Shown one piece after another: positions 1 to 8,503 of a stretch of DNA of 64,000 bases. The DNA is taken from NCBI RefSeq assembly GCF_036346105.1, contig NZ_CP107811.1, forward strand, positions 6,529,501 through 6,593,500, written 5' to 3'. A program made the position numbers and the translations under genes. The notes below the pieces were generated by a model, which worked only from the letters and a program-made list of their open reading frames with translations, was not told the DNA's origin and made no database searches. Source of the DNA: Streptomyces sp. NBC_00539. GTDB lineage: Bacteria; Actinomycetota; Actinomycetes; Streptomycetales; Streptomycetaceae. Positions within the stretch are counted from its first letter, which is position 1. Every line of letters starts with the position of its first letter.

Positions 1-27
1 GATCACCGCGACGGTACCGCCCTGCAT
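1..27 (-). CDS. 5' end of an unidentified gene leaving the window
   Basis: An ATG on the minus strand at 27 is preceded by a strong GAGAGGAG ribosome binding site with about 6 bases spacing (read from 28-46 on the plus strand). The frame is open to the edge and gives M-Q-G-G-T-V-A-V-I. Nine residues are too few to assign a family. The following 246 bases (28-273) have no convincing coding signal and should hold this gene's promoter. Inference: a real start, based on the ribosome binding site alone. Confidence 0.5.
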
Positions 28-273
28 GGCCGCTCCTCTCCCGGCCGGTCCCCGCGCCCAGTTCCTGGCCGCGACCGTCGGGGCCGGTCCTAGGGGGACT
101 CTCCGGCACGGACTGGCGATCCGGCAAGGGAGCCCGGTCGGCCGACTGCCCGTCAGCCACCACGATGTCCGGGCTGTCCGGGCGCGTGCAGCTGCCCGGA
201 AGTTCCTGCGGCCCGCTGGTGACGGTACGGTCACGTGCCGCCACGTCCTCGGGGCGGGGTCGTTGGTGGGGGT

Positions 274-480
274 ATGGAGCAGAGAACCGTTTCGCCTCCC
301 GAGTGGCCCCAGTTCGTCCGGTCGTTCGTGGTGTCGGGGCAGGCATCGGATGCGCCGATCTACGACGCGGTGGAGCGGCAGTGGCTGGCTCAGGGCCGCG
401 AGGTACCGCGCCGGCCGGGCTCGTCCAGGAACAGCACCGTACCGGCGGTGAACGGGGAGGACTTGTTCCGCCGGGGTTGA
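274..480 (+). CDS. small hypothetical protein (68 aa)
   Basis: A 68-residue product beginning MEQRTVSPPEWPQFVRSF. An upstream in-frame ATG at 235 adds a low-complexity Gly/Arg stretch and lacks a ribosome binding site, so the ATG at 274 behind a G-rich GGTGGGGGT is preferred. No signal peptide or membrane segment is seen; Trp and Arg are frequent and the C-terminal third is polar. No family is recognised. It lies upstream of the ALF-repeat gene on the same strand with about 120 bases between them, so co-transcription is possible but unproven. Confidence 0.4.
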   Translation: MEQRTVSPPEWPQFVRSFVVSGQASDAPIYDAVERQWLAQGREVPRRPGSSRNSTVPAVNGEDLFRRG

Positions 481-601
481 GCGTCATGTCCCACCGCCGC
501 CGGCACACCCGCTCGTGCCCCCTTTCTCGATGCGCCGTACAACCATCGGCGAACCTGGTGGGTCTTGTGCCCGTAAGAACATTTTCCAGGGGGTTTTTTC
601 T

Positions 602-1792
602 GTGAAGTTGTCCCGGATCGCCGCAGCGGTCACCACGGCCGCTCTTGCTCCGGCCGTCCTCCTCGCGTCACCGGCGTTCGCCGGCACGGAGACTGCCACG
701 TCCACCGATCCCACGTCCCCGACCGCACCCGACCAGGCGGCCCCGGACGAGACCGGCAAGGACCGTGCGGAGGAGGACCGCAAGACCATCCTCGCGATCA
801 TCGCCGACCCGATGGCCAGCGGGTACATGAAGGAAGCCGGCCTCAAGGCCATAGCCGACGGCCCCGCGGCCATGCGCAAGTTCATCGAGACGGACCAGCA
901 CGCGATCCGCCTCGACGACTACCGGGTGCTGATCACCAGGCTCCTCAACGGTGCCGGCCCCGGCCTGAAGGAAGGCATCAACCAGCTCTTCCGGAGCGAC
1001 AAGACGACTCTGGAGCAGCTGCGCCACTTCTACGAGGTCACCCAGTACGAATTGCGCGATGACGACAACACCGTCGACATCTCCAGGCTGATCGGCGCCG
1101 GCGGCCCCGGCGTGAAGGAGGCGGGCAAGAAGGCGCTCAAGGGCACTCCCGCCGACCGCGCCGCCTTCCTCCAGACGGGACGGTACCTCGCGCAGGCCGA
1201 GGACGACCGGGTCGAGCTCGCCCGCATCGACGAAGGCTGGGACGGTCCGCTCCTGAGCGAGGCGATCAGCAAGCTCCTCAGCACGTCCACGACGCCGGCC
1301 GAACTGCGCCACTTCCTGGAAGTGACCCAGTACGAGCTGCGCGACCAGGACAACCGTGTCGCGATCGCCAAGATCATTGACGGTGGCGGTCCGGAACTGG
1401 TCAAGGCCGGCCGCGCCGCGCTGGCGGGTACCGCTGCCGACCGCAGCGAGTTCCTCAAGACGGGCCAGGACGAGGCGCGCGCCAAGGACAAGAAGACCCA
1501 GCAGGAGAACGACAAGAGCAAGGACCAGCAGTCGCACCACAGCACCGGAACCGGTACGGGCACCGGAACCGGCTCCGGGAGCGGCACCGGCTCCGGGACC
1601 GGGAGCGGCACCGGCTCCGGGACCGGCACCGGCAGCAACACCCCTGCTCCCCACGGCGGCAGCGGTTCCCCCCTCGCCGCCACGGGCGCGGGTGACTCGG
1701 TCCTGATCGCCGGCGGCGCGGGCACCGCACTGGTCGCCGGCGCGGGCCTGCTGCTCGCCGCACGGATGCGCCGCGCCGGCTCCGCGGGCTGA
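602..1792 (+). CDS. secreted ALF-repeat protein with C-terminal LAATG sortase signal
   Basis: Predicted cell-surface protein of 396 aa. The GTG at 602 follows a CAGGGGG ribosome binding site and begins a clear signal peptide (residues 1-27, Lys/Arg then Ala-rich core ending ASPAFA). Residues about 60-300 contain roughly 43-residue helical repeats with recurring G-G-P-x-(L/V)-x-x-A and G-T-x-x-D-(R)-x-x-F-L patterns, the ALF short-repeat type common in actinobacterial secreted proteins of unknown function. Then come a Lys/Asp/Gln stretch, a Gly-Thr/Gly-Ser linker (about 320-345) and a sorting signal: LAATG, a hydrophobic Ala/Gly/Leu span and an Arg-containing tail. LAXTG is the motif of class E sortases, so covalent wall anchoring is inferred; no sortase gene is in the window. 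In-frame codons upstream to 515 precede the signal peptide and are not used. Confidence 0.85.
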   Translation: MKLSRIAAAVTTAALAPAVLLASPAFAGTETATSTDPTSPTAPDQAAPDETGKDRAEEDRKTILAIIADPMASGYMKEAGLKAIADGPAAMRKFIETDQHAIRLDDYRVLITRLLNGAGPGLKEGINQLFRSDKTTLEQLRHFYEVTQYELRDDDNTVDISRLIGAGGPGVKEAGKKALKGTPADRAAFLQTGRYLAQAEDDRVELARIDEGWDGPLLSEAISKLLSTSTTPAELRHFLEVTQYELRDQDNRVAIAKIIDGGGPELVKAGRAALAGTAADRSEFLKTGQDEARAKDKKTQQENDKSKDQQSHHSTGTGTGTGTGSGSGTGSGTGSGTGSGTGTGSNTPAPHGGSGSPLAATGAGDSVLIAGGAGTALVAGAGLLLAARMRRAGSAG

Positions 1793-1811
1793 CCCGCACG
1801 CACCAGTCGTC

Positions 1812-1845
1812 GGGGGCCGGCCGCGGTCCGCCGCAGCCGGCCCCC
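1812..1845 (+). terminator. hairpin terminator after ALF-repeat gene
   Basis: Perfect 10-bp GC stem GGGGGCCGGC / GCCGGCCCCC with a 12-base loop, 20 bases after the stop codon. No U-tract follows, as is usual in high-GC actinobacteria. Confidence 0.65.
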
Positions 1846-1999
1846 GCTCCCTCACGGACACCGCACCGCACACGACCGCACGGCCTCAGCCCCCCGCCTC
1901 CACGGCCACGCGTTCGCGCCCCGCGCGTCATGACCCACTGCCCCGGGAAAGGTGCCTCGGCAGTCGTACTGTCGAACCCCGTTCCGAGGAGGGTTTCCG

Positions 2000-2563
2000 A
2001 TGCGCAGCGTGACCTATTCGATGGGTGTCTCACTCGACGGTTACATCGTCGGGCCGGACGGCGGCTTCGACTGGACGACGCCCGACGAGGAGGTCTTCCG
2101 GCTCGCCACCGACGAGGTCCGGGGGCTCGGCGTCCATCTGCTGGGCCGACGGCTGTACGAGACCATGCTGTATTGGGAGACCGCCGGCCAGGATCCCTCG
2201 CTCGACTTCTCGACGCTCGAGTTCGCCACGCTCTGGAAGTCGCTTCCCAAGGTGGTGTTCTCCACCACGCTGTCGGCGGTGCAGGGCAACGCCCGTCTGG
2301 CCTCCGGCGGTCTGGCGGAGGAGATCGAGCGGTTGCGGGCCGAGCCGGGGGAGGGCGACATCGCGATCGGCGGAGCGACACTCGCCGCCGAGGCGGCCGC
2401 CTCGGGTCTGATCGACGAGTACCGGGCCAGGGTCCATCCGGTACTCGTCGGTGGCGGCATTCCGTTCTTTCCCCGGCGCGAACACCGGGTGGATCTCGAA
2501 CTGGTCGAGTCCCGCACCTTCGGCTCGCGGGTCGTCTACCTCCGCTACCGCGTGGCGCGCTGA
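2000..2563 (+). CDS. dihydrofolate reductase family (RibD C-terminal fold) protein
   Basis: 187-aa cytoplasmic protein of the RibD-C/DHFR-like family. It opens with MRSVTYSMGVSLDGYI and has the characteristic sequence order: S-x-D-G-Y-I near residue 12, L-G-R-R-(L)-Y-E near 50, K-V-V-F-S-T-T-L near 90, I-A-I-G-G-A near 130, and H-P-V-L-V-G-G-G-I-P-F-F near 158. The family binds NADPH and contains many reductases of unknown substrate; a true folate or riboflavin role cannot be inferred. Start chosen at 2000 because GAGGAGGG lies 6-8 bases upstream; earlier in-frame codons lack this. Monocistronic between the ALF gene and the HAD phosphatase. Confidence 0.88.
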   Translation: MRSVTYSMGVSLDGYIVGPDGGFDWTTPDEEVFRLATDEVRGLGVHLLGRRLYETMLYWETAGQDPSLDFSTLEFATLWKSLPKVVFSTTLSAVQGNARLASGGLAEEIERLRAEPGEGDIAIGGATLAAEAAASGLIDEYRARVHPVLVGGGIPFFPRREHRVDLELVESRTFGSRVVYLRYRVAR

Positions 2564-2711
2564 GCGCGGGAACAGCCCCCGCGCGGCACGTCGAGCCGCC
2601 TGGGCTCCACCCGCCGTTCGTCAGAAATTACCTACCGACCAGTAGAAAACACGGGAGATCTGACTGATTCTTTTCGCGTACATGCCATCCCCCACCAGGA
2701 GTGAGTGACCT

Positions 2712-3389
2712 GTGACCTCCACGCGCAGAGCCCGCACCCGCACCACCCGCACCGTCATGGGTACCGCCGCCGCCGCGGCCGTGCTGGCCCTGGCGCCCAC
2801 CACCGCCGCCCACGCGGTGACCCCGGCGCCCGCGCAGGCCCCCGCCGCCGTCACCGCCTGGGCGCCCGGCGGCAACGCCGCGATCCTCGGCATCGACTAC
2901 GCGACCTGGCAACGCGACGTCGCCACCGTGCTCGGCACGGCCCGGCCCTACGTGGAGCAGCGCCTGGCAGCCTCCCCCGCCGGTGAGAAGCCCGCCATCG
3001 TCCTCGACATAGACAACTCCTCGCTGGAGACCGACTTCCACTGGTTCTGGACCAACCCCACCCCGGCGATCGCCCCCGTCCTGGACCTGACCCGTTACGC
3101 GAACGCGCACGGCGTCGCCGTCTTCTTCGTCACCGCCCGCCCCGGCATCCTGTACTCGCTCACCGAACGGAACCTGACCTCGGTCGGCTACCCGGTGTCG
3201 GGCCTCTACGTACGCGACCTGCCCGCCCTGTTCAGCGAGGTCAGCGCCTACAAGACGGCCAAGCGCGCCGAGATCGAAAGCCGTGGCTACACGATCATCG
3301 CCAACATCGGAAACAGTGAGAGCGACCTCGTCGGCGGCCACGCGGAGCGCACCTTCAAACTCCCGGACTACGGCGGCAAGCTCTCCTGA
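2712..3389 (+). CDS. secreted HAD-superfamily acid phosphatase
   Basis: 225-aa exported HAD phosphatase of the class B / plant acid phosphatase type. A twin-Arg-rich N-terminus followed by an Ala/Leu core and the A-A-H-A cleavage region (residues 1-35) predicts secretion. HAD motif I is I-V-L-D-I-D-N-S-S (about residue 97; two catalytic Asp), motif II is the V-T-A-R-P region (about 138), and motif IV is the N-I-G-N-S-E-S-D-L (about 200) with acidic metal-binding residues. GTG start at 2712 follows AGGAGTGAGTGACCT. Converges on the MFS gene, ending 25 bases before its stop; no hairpin was found in the gap. Substrate not predictable; extracellular phosphate scavenging is a reasonable inference. 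Confidence 0.85.
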   Translation: MTSTRRARTRTTRTVMGTAAAAAVLALAPTTAAHAVTPAPAQAPAAVTAWAPGGNAAILGIDYATWQRDVATVLGTARPYVEQRLAASPAGEKPAIVLDIDNSSLETDFHWFWTNPTPAIAPVLDLTRYANAHGVAVFFVTARPGILYSLTERNLTSVGYPVSGLYVRDLPALFSEVSAYKTAKRAEIESRGYTIIANIGNSESDLVGGHAERTFKLPDYGGKLS

Positions 3390-3414
3390 CCCCCGGATCC
3401 CGCGACGTGACGTA

Positions 3415-4683
3415 TCAAGCCTGTCCGGTGGCCGGCCGTGCCCCGTCCCGGCGCAGCCGGCCCAGGACGACGCCCACGACGAGCAACAGCAGACAGGTGC
3501 CCGCCGCCGCGTGCACGAGGAGCGCGTCGAGGCGGTCCGCCGCCAGGTAGGCACCGACGGCCAGCGCCACCAGCGCGCACACGCCGCGGTCGATGATGGA
3601 CTCCACCGACAGCAGGGTCGCCCGGTAAGGGGTCGGCGGGATGGCCGCGTTGATCAGGTTGCGTTGCACCGGATACGCCAGGCCCGCCGCCGCGGCGAAC
3701 ACGCACAGCCAAAGTATCGTGCCCAGGCCCCCCGACAGAGTGGTGGCCGCGAGCGTGAGTGCCATGATCACGCTGAGGACGGTCACCACGGTGGTGTCGG
3801 ACAGTCTGCTGCGCAACCAGCCGGTTCTCGCCGATCCGACGGCCTCGGCGACCGTCATCGCCGACAGCACCGCACCGTGGTCGGCGACGGGGAGGTTCTT
3901 TTCGAGGAGCAGCGGCTGGAAGAGGTTGACCTGGCAGATGCGGGCGAGGGTGAACACGGCCACGCCCTGCACCATCAACGGCCCGAGGGACCGTGACGTT
4001 CCGAGCACCTTTACGGCCTGGCGGGCCGAGGCGAGGAGCCCGACGCGTTCCGCGGGCGGCCGGGTGCCCCCGAGGGGCGGCTCCGCGAGCGGTGGGAGGG
4101 CAGCGGCGCAGGCCAGCGAACCGAGCGCGGAGAGCGCGGTCAGCACGTAAGGCGCCTCGTGCCGGACGTGCATCAGGACGCCGACCAAGGGCCAACACAT
4201 GATCTTCGCCCAGAGGCCGAGCGCTCGGGCGGTGCCCTCCGCCTGTACGTAGTGTGCGTCCGCACCCTGCTCGTGCAGGTACTCGTACAGGTAGGCGCTG
4301 GAGGCCCCGGACACCAGCGAGCGGGCTGCGGCGATGGCCAGGAAGTGGGCCATGAAGCCCGCGAAGGACGGCGAGAGGACCGGCAGGAGGTTCGCCGCGG
4401 TCATCGCCGCCGCGCCGAGCTGCATGCACCGGCGCTGTCCGATGCGGTCGGCGATGAAGCCCGTGGGGATCTCCAGCAGGCAGAACGCCACGTAGTAGAC
4501 GCTCTGGATGCCGAAGATCTGGCTGTCCGACAGGCCTGCCTGCCTCTGGTACTGGTAGAAGACCGGCATCCACCAGAGCAGGTTGAACAACAACTGGAAC
4601 CCGTTGTTCAGCCGGATCACGCGGAGCGCCGCGGCGGGCGGGCGGACGCGGCGCCTCACGCGCGCACGCAGGGAGAGGGGCAT
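3415..4683 (-). CDS. MFS transporter, third gene of the ATP-grasp/dikinase operon
   Basis: 422-aa integral membrane protein with about 12 hydrophobic spans and MFS features: the conserved D-R-I-G-Q-R-R loop after TM2, a central cytoplasmic loop near residues 195-215, and a second set of six spans to an Arg-rich C-terminus. It resembles the small-molecule or drug efflux branch, but the substrate cannot be read from sequence. It begins 47 bases after the dikinase-like gene and is probably co-transcribed with the two upstream genes. Inference: exporter for the product of the ATP-grasp and dikinase-like enzymes, or a resistance pump against it. Start ATG at 4683 heads a basic N-terminus (SLRARVRRRVRPP) immediately before TM1. 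Confidence 0.87.
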   Translation of the reverse strand: MPLSLRARVRRRVRPPAAALRVIRLNNGFQLLFNLLWWMPVFYQYQRQAGLSDSQIFGIQSVYYVAFCLLEIPTGFIADRIGQRRCMQLGAAAMTAANLLPVLSPSFAGFMAHFLAIAAARSLVSGASSAYLYEYLHEQGADAHYVQAEGTARALGLWAKIMCWPLVGVLMHVRHEAPYVLTALSALGSLACAAALPPLAEPPLGGTRPPAERVGLLASARQAVKVLGTSRSLGPLMVQGVAVFTLARICQVNLFQPLLLEKNLPVADHGAVLSAMTVAEAVGSARTGWLRSRLSDTTVVTVLSVIMALTLAATTLSGGLGTILWLCVFAAAAGLAYPVQRNLINAAIPPTPYRATLLSVESIIDRGVCALVALAVGAYLAADRLDALLVHAAAGTCLLLLVVGVVLGRLRRDGARPATGQA

Positions 4684-4730
4684 GGGCGACCTTCGGGTGG
4701 GGCGGGACGCGGGCAGGGAGTACGGACGGG

Positions 4731-6731
4731 TCAGGCGCTGTACGGCCGCAGTTGGAGGATGTGGAGCGCGCCTTCCGGCCCGAGCAGCCATTCGATGTCG
4801 AGCGGCCCCGCGAAGGTGTAGTCCGTGGCGAAGTGGGACTGGAGCAGGCGGCCGGCCAGCGCCAACCGGCCCAGGTGCTCCCGGGTCTCCTGCGCCAGGT
4901 CCTCGGTGGCCGCGCCCAGCGAGATGGTGCGGCCGCCGCCCTCGACCGTGTTGTACAGGTACTGCAGGGGCAGCGTCCGGCCGTCGACGACATCGGCGGT
5001 GGACCCGTGCGCGCAGTTGAGGTACACGTTGCGGAAGTCGGCCCGGTTGGTCGGGTTGCAGGTGACCATGACCCCTCCGAGCGGGGACGGTTCGTAGCGC
5101 TGGACGATCACCCCCATGTACGTGTCGTCCAGGGAGATGCCGGCCTGGTGGCGCAGCCGCACGCTGCGCGGGGAGAGCAGCGAGGCCCACACCTGGCGGA
5201 TGGCGTCCAGCAGTCCCGGCAGGTCGGTGACCTTGGTGTGGGACTCGTAGATCCCGGCCGCGGAGAAGCCCGGCAGGTCCTCGGCGTTCGAGGAGGACCG
5301 CACGGCGAAGCGGCTGGTGCCCGCCAGGTGCTCGACCAACTGGGTGTCCAGGGCGCCCACGAGGTCCTCGGGCACCGGAAGGGTGCGCACCAGGTGTTGC
5401 AATTGGACGCACACCGTGTCGACGGCGTCCATCGCGTTCAGCTCCAGGGCCATCTTCAGCTTGCCGATGCTCTGCTGCACGGCCGGCGAGGAGTCCAGGA
5501 ACCGCTGTTGGACGGAGAAGGGGACGGCCACGCCCGCGGGCGCCTGGACGTGCCGGGTCAGGAACTCGCCCGCGTACTGGGCGAGATCGCCGCCCTCGGG
5601 CACCTGCAGGCGGGCGGCCAGGTGACCGAGCAGGTCGGCCCGGGGCGGGCGGGGCACGGAGTAGTAGCCGGTCAGTCGGGCCGAGCCGTGGCGCAGCACG
5701 TGGTGCAGTTCCCCGAGGTTGGCCGCCTTGGTGCCGTACCGGTTGCGGTCGCCGGCGCGTAACGCGGACAGCGGCACGAGCGGTACGTCCGTCACGTGCG
5801 GCGCGTCGAGGCGGACCCGCTGCGTGTGCCACGTCGGTTCGGCGAGGTCCGACGGCTCCTCGGCGCGCTCGATGACGAACCCGTGAGCGGTGACCTCGTA
5901 GTGGACCCAGGCACCGTCCAGCTTCTCGTCGGCGATCGTGTCGAGGACCCCGCGGACGATGGCGTTGGGGATGCCCCAGCCGGCCGCCAGCATGTTGGTG
6001 TGGGACAGCGGTGTGGTGGGCAGGGCGTTGATCAGACCGGAGAGCCGCGGGATGTCGTCGGGGACCACGGGCATGGCGACGATGTCGTACCAGGTCAGGT
6101 CCGCGCGGGCGGCCAGGTACTCCTCGCCCGAGGCGAAGGCGCGGAGCCGGCCGGTGGCCGAGGCGAGCGTCAACGGCACGAAGGGCGCCGTCGCCAGGAG
6201 CGCATGACCCCGCGCCCGGGGCACCACGGTCTCCGGCACCGCCGCGAGGGCGTTCTCCTGGCCGTGGTTGGCCGGTTTCACCAGCAGTTCCAGGGACGGA
6301 TCGAGGTGGGCCCGTACGAAGGCGTGGAACTCGATCAACAGGTCGGCGCCCATGGTGTCGGCCTCGGTGGTCTCCAGGACCATGAACGGCTCGCCCTGCT
6401 GCGGGCCGCCCCGGGAGTGCAGCGACAGCACGCCGAGCAGGAAGCGTCGCGCGGGGTCCTGGTAGACGTCGTGGTTGAAGCGGTCGAGTTCGGCGTCGAG
6501 CTGATCCAGGGTCATTCCCTGGATCTCGATGGCTATGTAGTTGACGTGGAAGGAGTGCACGGCGCTGTCGAGGACGTGCCACACCCCCTGGTCCCGGTCC
6601 ACGACGACCTTCACGTACGGGTGTCCGCCCAGCACCCCGGCCAACTGCTCGAACAGGGGGAGCGTGAGCATGGTGTCCACGGCGGCACCCCGGGGGGACG
6701 GCGCGGGGGAGATGGTGTCGGCGTTCGTCAT
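4731..6731 (-). CDS. PEP synthase/PPDK-like phosphotransferase with phosphohistidine domain ahead of ATP-binding domain
   Basis: 666-aa cytoplasmic enzyme. Residues 1-200 match no family I recognise. Residues 228-262 form a phosphohistidine (swivelling) motif, T-P-L-S-H-T-N with candidate His244, followed by G-I-P-N-A. Residues 333-663 are a PPDK-type nucleotide-binding domain: G-T-K-A-A-N-L-G-E-L at 333, R-S-S-S-N-A-E-D-L-P-G at 478, and D-I-E-W near 645 with Q-L-R-P near 660. No PEP/pyruvate TIM-barrel follows, so phosphate probably goes from ATP via His to an unknown acceptor, as in glucan water dikinases or rifampin phosphotransferases. The His-before-ATP-domain order resembles glucan water dikinase. 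The start overlaps the ATP-grasp stop by 4 bp. Leu324 is a TTA codon (5760-5762), predicting dependence on the bldA tRNA. Confidence 0.82.
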   Translation of the reverse strand: MTNADTISPAPSPRGAAVDTMLTLPLFEQLAGVLGGHPYVKVVVDRDQGVWHVLDSAVHSFHVNYIAIEIQGMTLDQLDAELDRFNHDVYQDPARRFLLGVLSLHSRGGPQQGEPFMVLETTEADTMGADLLIEFHAFVRAHLDPSLELLVKPANHGQENALAAVPETVVPRARGHALLATAPFVPLTLASATGRLRAFASGEEYLAARADLTWYDIVAMPVVPDDIPRLSGLINALPTTPLSHTNMLAAGWGIPNAIVRGVLDTIADEKLDGAWVHYEVTAHGFVIERAEEPSDLAEPTWHTQRVRLDAPHVTDVPLVPLSALRAGDRNRYGTKAANLGELHHVLRHGSARLTGYYSVPRPPRADLLGHLAARLQVPEGGDLAQYAGEFLTRHVQAPAGVAVPFSVQQRFLDSSPAVQQSIGKLKMALELNAMDAVDTVCVQLQHLVRTLPVPEDLVGALDTQLVEHLAGTSRFAVRSSSNAEDLPGFSAAGIYESHTKVTDLPGLLDAIRQVWASLLSPRSVRLRHQAGISLDDTYMGVIVQRYEPSPLGGVMVTCNPTNRADFRNVYLNCAHGSTADVVDGRTLPLQYLYNTVEGGGRTISLGAATEDLAQETREHLGRLALAGRLLQSHFATDYTFAGPLDIEWLLGPEGALHILQLRPYSA

Positions 6732-8179
6732 GCGGTGCTCCCTGGCGTCGGGCGGTCGGCGGAAACGGCGCAGGCGTCGGAGGCGTCGGTGGGAGGGGTG
6801 GACGTGCCGGACGTGGTGGACGAGTCGGCGGACGCCGCGGTGAGGGCCTTCGGCAGGGCCGCGACGATGCGGCCGCAGTCGGCCAGCAGCTCCGGCCCGG
6901 ACCCGGCGCTGAGGAAGCACAGCGCGGCCATGGAATTGGCCCCTCCCGCCTCCTCGTACGGTGGGACCGGGCTGCCCGGCGGGAGGCTGTGCTCGCGCAC
7001 CAGCTCCACGCGGGATCCCGGTGAGACCACGGCGTCCCAGTCGACCGCCTCGAAGTCCCAGGCCGGCAGCTCGCTCCAGGGCCGGCCCTCGGAGTCGACG
7101 GCGAGGACGACGAGGGAGCCGGCCGCGCCCTCACCCTCGGTCAGCATCCGCTCCGGGTAGGCGACGTCCCGGCCGAGCAACTGGCGCACCAGCATGCCGA
7201 TCATGTCGAGCCCGAAGACGGTCTCCACCTGCCGGGTGGTCATCACCCCACCGAAGCGGGCCGCGGTCTCGATCAGCCACATGGCCCCGTCCGCGCCGAG
7301 CTTGATCTCGGTGTGGGTGGCGCAGGTGTCGAGTCCGAGCGCGTCGACGGCGGCGCGCGACACCTCCTCGATCCGGCGCTGCGCCGATTCCGGGAGGGCG
7401 GCCGGAGCCAGGCTCGCCCGCTCGGTGAAGGGCGCGACGGTCGGCATGCGTCCCGTGATGCACAGCGGGTGGTAGCGGCCGTCGGCGACGATCCCCTCCA
7501 CGCTGACGTAGTCGCCCCAGCCGGCCCCCTCGAACCAGTCGGAGGCCTCTCCGGTCACGATCTCCTCCAGGAGGAAATCGCTGACGCCCTCGTCCGCGGC
7601 GTGCAGTTCCGCGTAACCCTGTGCGGAGGACGCCTCCATGACGGAGCGTCCGGTCTTCCAGGCCTCCTCGGCCTGCTGTTCGTTCCACACGGTGAGATGG
7701 GCCGTGGAACCCGCGCTCCAGGCGGCTTTCAGGAGGAGCGGAGGCCTCAGGGTCTCGAAGGCGGTCGCGATGTCCTCCGGCGTGTGGACCTCCACGAACC
7801 CCGGGACGGGCAGCCCGGCGTCACGCCAGATCCTGCGCATCAGACGCTTGTCCCGCGCCCCCGCGACCCGCTCGCCGGCGCCGCGCAGACCGAGCCGCCG
7901 GCTCGCGTGGGCGACGGCGACCACCGCGTACTCCGACAGGGTCAGCACCGCAGCGGCGCCGGCGCGGCGGGCGTGGGAGCAGATCAGATCGACCAGTTCC
8001 ACCCCCTCGCCCGGCAGGGCCGTGGTGACCGACGCGCACCCGGGCAGCCACACCGACTCGGTGGTGCGGGGCAGCGGCGCGAGCGCGAGGACGTGCACTT
8101 CGGCGTGGGCGGCGATTCTCGGGACGGCGTACTCCAGAGGAGGGCCGCCCTTGGCGTAGACGAAGAGGATCGGGGTCAT
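6728..8179 (-). CDS. ATP-grasp ligase, first gene of the operon
   Basis: 483-aa cytoplasmic ATP-grasp enzyme of the carboxylate-amine ligase type. An N-terminal pre-ATP-grasp Rossmann-like region (MTPILFVYAKGGPPLEYAV) leads to an ATP-binding core: lid-like R-D-K-R-L-M-R-R near residue 130, G-L-P-V-P near 142, L-L-L-K near 168, and the metal-binding L-I-E-T-A-A-R-F-G-G near 325. The last 40 residues are low-complexity Ser/Thr/Ala. Such enzymes join a carboxylate to an amine through an acyl-phosphate and are frequent in dipeptide or amino-acid-derived natural product pathways; the substrate here is unknown. AGGAG sits 5 bases before the ATG at 8179. It overlaps the next gene by ATGA, implying translational coupling. 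Confidence 0.85.
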   Translation of the reverse strand: MTPILFVYAKGGPPLEYAVPRIAAHAEVHVLALAPLPRTTESVWLPGCASVTTALPGEGVELVDLICSHARRAGAAAVLTLSEYAVVAVAHASRRLGLRGAGERVAGARDKRLMRRIWRDAGLPVPGFVEVHTPEDIATAFETLRPPLLLKAAWSAGSTAHLTVWNEQQAEEAWKTGRSVMEASSAQGYAELHAADEGVSDFLLEEIVTGEASDWFEGAGWGDYVSVEGIVADGRYHPLCITGRMPTVAPFTERASLAPAALPESAQRRIEEVSRAAVDALGLDTCATHTEIKLGADGAMWLIETAARFGGVMTTRQVETVFGLDMIGMLVRQLLGRDVAYPERMLTEGEGAAGSLVVLAVDSEGRPWSELPAWDFEAVDWDAVVSPGSRVELVREHSLPPGSPVPPYEEAGGANSMAALCFLSAGSGPELLADCGRIVAALPKALTAASADSSTTSGTSTPPTDASDACAVSADRPTPGSTA

Positions 8180-8503
8180 GGTGCTCCTGGGGTCTGGGGA
8201 CACCGCGTTGCGCGACGGCGTCGTCGGCGGACGATCCGTACGCGGTGTCACCACGTGCGGACCAGGGACAGCTAGAGCACGACGGGGAACGGCGGACGTA
8301 CTGGTGTACGCCTACTCGGTTGAGCGCGCGCCAAACAGCCGGACCCGCCAACCGGGGCCGGTACCAGGGAGTTTCAGCCACCCGCGGGAGGCCGGTCCGG
8401 GAGATCGGCAAGGGGTCCGGATCCGGCCTCGTGCCTACCCTCGTGGCCTGACGGGCGGTCAGGGCACTGCGGCGCGTACGGACTCGGCTAGCCGGCCGCC
8501 CCG
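8180..8503. other. non-coding stretch upstream of the ATP-grasp operon
   Basis: 324 bases with no convincing gene. It must contain the promoter of the minus-strand operon and the 3' end region of the APC permease. A short palindrome CGTACTGGTGTACG lies near 8297-8310; its role is unknown. Short open frames here lack ribosome binding sites and coding-like third-position bias. Confidence 0.5.

Noticed and set aside
4731-6731. Pyruvate phosphate dikinase or PEP synthase as a full name
   Set aside because: The PEP/pyruvate-binding barrel is missing and the domain order differs, so only PPDK-like is supported.
3415-7134. A single very long minus-strand open frame of 1239 codons
   Set aside because: It joins the real MFS gene to an antisense-free but out-of-frame reading of the dikinase-like gene. 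The upstream part is Arg/Pro/Gly-rich, while the dikinase motifs are in another frame.
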